64,000 bases of DNA from Marinisporobacter balticus (GTDB lineage Bacteria > Bacillota > Clostridia > Peptostreptococcales > Thermotaleaceae). Position 1 is the stretch's first letter, and each line of letters starts with the position of its first letter. The position numbers and the translations under genes are program-made. The notes beneath the pieces were generated by a model. The model made no database searches. It saw only the letters and a program-made list of their open reading frames with translations, and was not told the origin of the DNA. The stretch is taken from assembly GCF_004345705.1 (NCBI RefSeq), contig NZ_SLWV01000004.1:62001-126000 (forward strand), in the 5' to 3' direction. Of this stretch, positions 62,298 to 64,000 are shown in pieces.

Positions 62298-63068
62298 GTG
62301 ATGCAAGATATAAGACAAAAAATAAAAAAGAGCATAAAAGAAATACTATTATTTCTTTTTCAATATGAAATGCCTATAGAATCTATCCAAGTAGAATCAA
62401 CGAAGAAAGAAGAACACGGAGATTATACCACCAATATAGCATTGTATATGTCTAAAATATGCAAAGAAAAACCTATGGATTTAGGAAAGAAAATCTTAAA
62501 TGAGATGGAGAAGAAAGAAAATATCTTTAAAAAAATAGAGATTGTAAATCCGGGATTCATTAACTTTTTTTTAGAAGCCGATGGGTGGGGGACACTTTTA
62601 AACTTTAAGGATGACGATGAAGCAACGTTAAATAAAATACATTTGAAGAAATTACTTAAAGGATATAACATTAAAAGTAAATTAACATTAAATGAAATAG
62701 AATCCGCACAATATGTACATAGTAGAATCTGTTCTATTATTAAAATATTTGAAGAAGAAGGTATCTCTGTACAAGGATCACAAGATACAATGAATTATGA
62801 AGTAGACCATTTTGAAAAAAGGATGATAAAAAAAATAATAGATTATCCTTGTGTAATAAAACAAGCAATCGCATGTGAAAAACCAGATGAAATGATCACG
62901 TATATGTTAGAACTGAGTGGACTTTTTTATCAATTTCACGAAAGAACATTTTTTAGAAAGCTTGACAAAAATAGGTTATCTGTTACGCTAAATATAATAG
63001 ATCATATAAGAATCATGATCAAGGAAATACTAAATAATGTTGAAATAGATGCACCTAATAAAATGTGA
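62298..63068 (+). CDS. ArgS-like protein lacking the catalytic core (N-domain plus DALR)
   Basis: 256 residues. The first about 100 match the N-terminal additional domain of arginyl-tRNA synthetase (KKEEHGDYTTNIALYMSK; KPMDLGKKILNEM; EIVNPGFINFFLE). The last about 120 match the DALR anticodon-binding domain (AQYVHSRICSIIKIFEEEG; LELSGLFYQFHERTFF; APNKM). The Rossmann core with HIGH and KMSKS signatures, normally 300 residues between, is absent and replaced by a 30-residue linker. The frame is intact and well translated. It cannot charge tRNA but might still bind tRNA-Arg. Confidence 0.85.
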   Translation: MMQDIRQKIKKSIKEILLFLFQYEMPIESIQVESTKKEEHGDYTTNIALYMSKICKEKPMDLGKKILNEMEKKENIFKKIEIVNPGFINFFLEADGWGTLLNFKDDDEATLNKIHLKKLLKGYNIKSKLTLNEIESAQYVHSRICSIIKIFEEEGISVQGSQDTMNYEVDHFEKRMIKKIIDYPCVIKQAIACEKPDEMITYMLELSGLFYQFHERTFFRKLDKNRLSVTLNIIDHIRIMIKEILNNVEIDAPNKM

Positions 63069-63070
63069 AA

Positions 63071-63100
63071 AATAAAGCAGCGAAAGCTGCCTTTATTTTC
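63071..63100 (+). terminator. Terminator after the ArgS-like gene
   Basis: AAATAAAGCAGC pairs with GCTGCCTTTATTT with a one-base bulge and GAAA loop, ending in Ts. Confidence 0.88.
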
Positions 63101-63160
63101 AATTAAGTGACAAGAATTCGGCACTTACTGATGAAAATCTGGCATTGGATGGTGATGGGA

Positions 63161-64000
63161 ATGGATTTAATTTTTTCAAAGGAGAATATGGAAAAAATTT
63201 TAGATCATGTAGAAGAAGGCATCGAGATGATTGATGCAAGAGGACGTATTATTTATCTCAACAAAGCAGCTACAGAGTATGAAGATATTAGAAGGGAGGA
63301 AGCAATAGGAAAATATATGTTAGATATATATCCTTCTTTAGCGCCAGAAACAAGTACATTATTGAGAGCTATACAAAAGGGGATACCAACATTTGATATA
63401 CAGCAAACCTTCTTAAACTATAAGGGCAAGAAAATTACTACGATTAACTCATCTTTTCCAATAAAAGTGAAACAAAAAATTATTGGCGCCATTGAAATAT
63501 CCAAAAATATTACAGATGTAAAGGAATTATCAGAAAAAGTAGTAGCCCTTCAAGAACAATTATTAAGTAAGGGGAAAAATCGAAAGAAAAAGGATGAAGG
63601 AGACAGCGCAAAATATACATTTTTTGATATTGTTGGAAAAAGCAAAGAGATCACAAAAGTAAAAGGATTAGCAATGAAAGCAGCACAAACATCTTCTCCT
63701 GTATTGATTTATGGAGAAACAGGGACTGGAAAAGAATTGTTTGTACATGCGATGCATACTGCTAGCACGAGAAGAAATAAACCTTTTATTGCGCAAAATT
63801 GTGGCGCATTGCCAGGTACTTTGCTAGAAAGTATATTGTTTGGAACCATAAAGGGAAGCTTTACAGGAGCAGATAATAGAGCAGGATTATTTGAATTAGC
63901 AAATAGCGGTACATTATTTTTAGATGAAATTAATTCAATGCCGCTAGAATTGCAGGTAAAGTTATTAAGAGTGCTTCAAGATGGTACGATTAGAAGGGTA
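63161..64000 (+). CDS. Sigma-54-dependent activator with PAS domain, partial (C-terminus outside window)
   Basis: At least 280 codons, open to the window edge. The PAS domain begins ILDHVEEGIEMIDARGRIIYLNKAA. The AAA+ domain has Walker A IYGETGTGKELF, the sigma-54 contact loop GSFTGADNRAGLFELA, and Walker B GTLFLDEINSMP. The start is the ATG at 63161 or the ATG at 63188 (AAAGGAGAAT before the latter). It resembles RocR-type regulators of amino-acid catabolism. Its target is not visible here, though a sigma-54-like promoter exists at 38762. Confidence 0.9.
   Translation, partial: MDLIFSKENMEKILDHVEEGIEMIDARGRIIYLNKAATEYEDIRREEAIGKYMLDIYPSLAPETSTLLRAIQKGIPTFDIQQTFLNYKGKKITTINSSFPIKVKQKIIGAIEISKNITDVKELSEKVVALQEQLLSKGKNRKKKDEGDSAKYTFFDIVGKSKEITKVKGLAMKAAQTSSPVLIYGETGTGKELFVHAMHTASTRRNKPFIAQNCGALPGTLLESILFGTIKGSFTGADNRAGLFELANSGTLFLDEINSMPLELQVKLLRVLQDGTIRRV

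Overview
The window comes from a low-GC, endospore-forming anaerobe of the class Clostridia. Evidence for this is the AT-rich sequence, strong AGGAGG ribosome binding sites and consensus sigma-A promoters. It also carries a full set of clostridial spore genes (yabG, veg, a SipL-type SPOCS-LysM protein, gerABC, spoIIR, sleB-ypeB) and clostridial riboswitches. I cannot fix the genus from sequence alone. The order yabG - veg - SPOCS/LysM - ispE resembles the yabG-veg-ispE neighbourhood of Bacillus and Clostridioides.

Layout. 1-3200 (minus): a Tad/Flp pilus operon (DUF192, flp, prepilin peptidase, TadE, TadG, CpaB) behind a cyclic-di-GMP-I riboswitch. 3300-11000: small unknown genes, an OmpR-type two-component pair, an HtrA-like protease, a YhcN lipoprotein, a Met/Pro/Gly-repeat protein and a secreted repeat protein. 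11160-14400: a copper operon copA-copZ-csoR with a CsoR operator. 14450-18200 (minus): ribDEAH under an FMN riboswitch. 18280-25020: threonine-to-glycine conversion (kbl, SDR-type tdh), two GNAT-like proteins, and an AgcS transporter under a tandem glycine riboswitch. 25180-28880: a Fur regulator and a four-gene TelA/TerD operon with two unknown proteins. 28900-36000: TetR plus an RND efflux pair, then a PAS-GGDEF-EAL protein.

36131-41641 is the most striking region. The sporulation protease gene yabG is cut into two in-frame pieces by a 4,668-bp element bounded by a 7-bp direct repeat (TACTAAT). The element encodes a large serine recombinase next to its left end. It also carries a thiolase behind a sigma-54-like promoter, an HlyD-like fragment and a YkgJ-type Cys-cluster protein. 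Precise recombination at the repeats would restore a 280-residue YabG. This is the architecture of a skin-like, developmentally excised element, here unusually small.

41700-64000: a SpoIID-amidase fusion, veg with two tandem strong promoters, a chemoreceptor, argGHF under three ARG-box-like repeats, the SipL-like spore coat protein, ispE, a GntR regulator, a gerABC germinant receptor with a small membrane protein, spoIIR, sleB-ypeB, ddl and a DUF1934 gene. Next comes a protein built from the two ends of arginyl-tRNA synthetase with no catalytic core, and finally a partial sigma-54 activator cut by the window edge. I saw no tRNA, rRNA, CRISPR array or classic insertion sequence.
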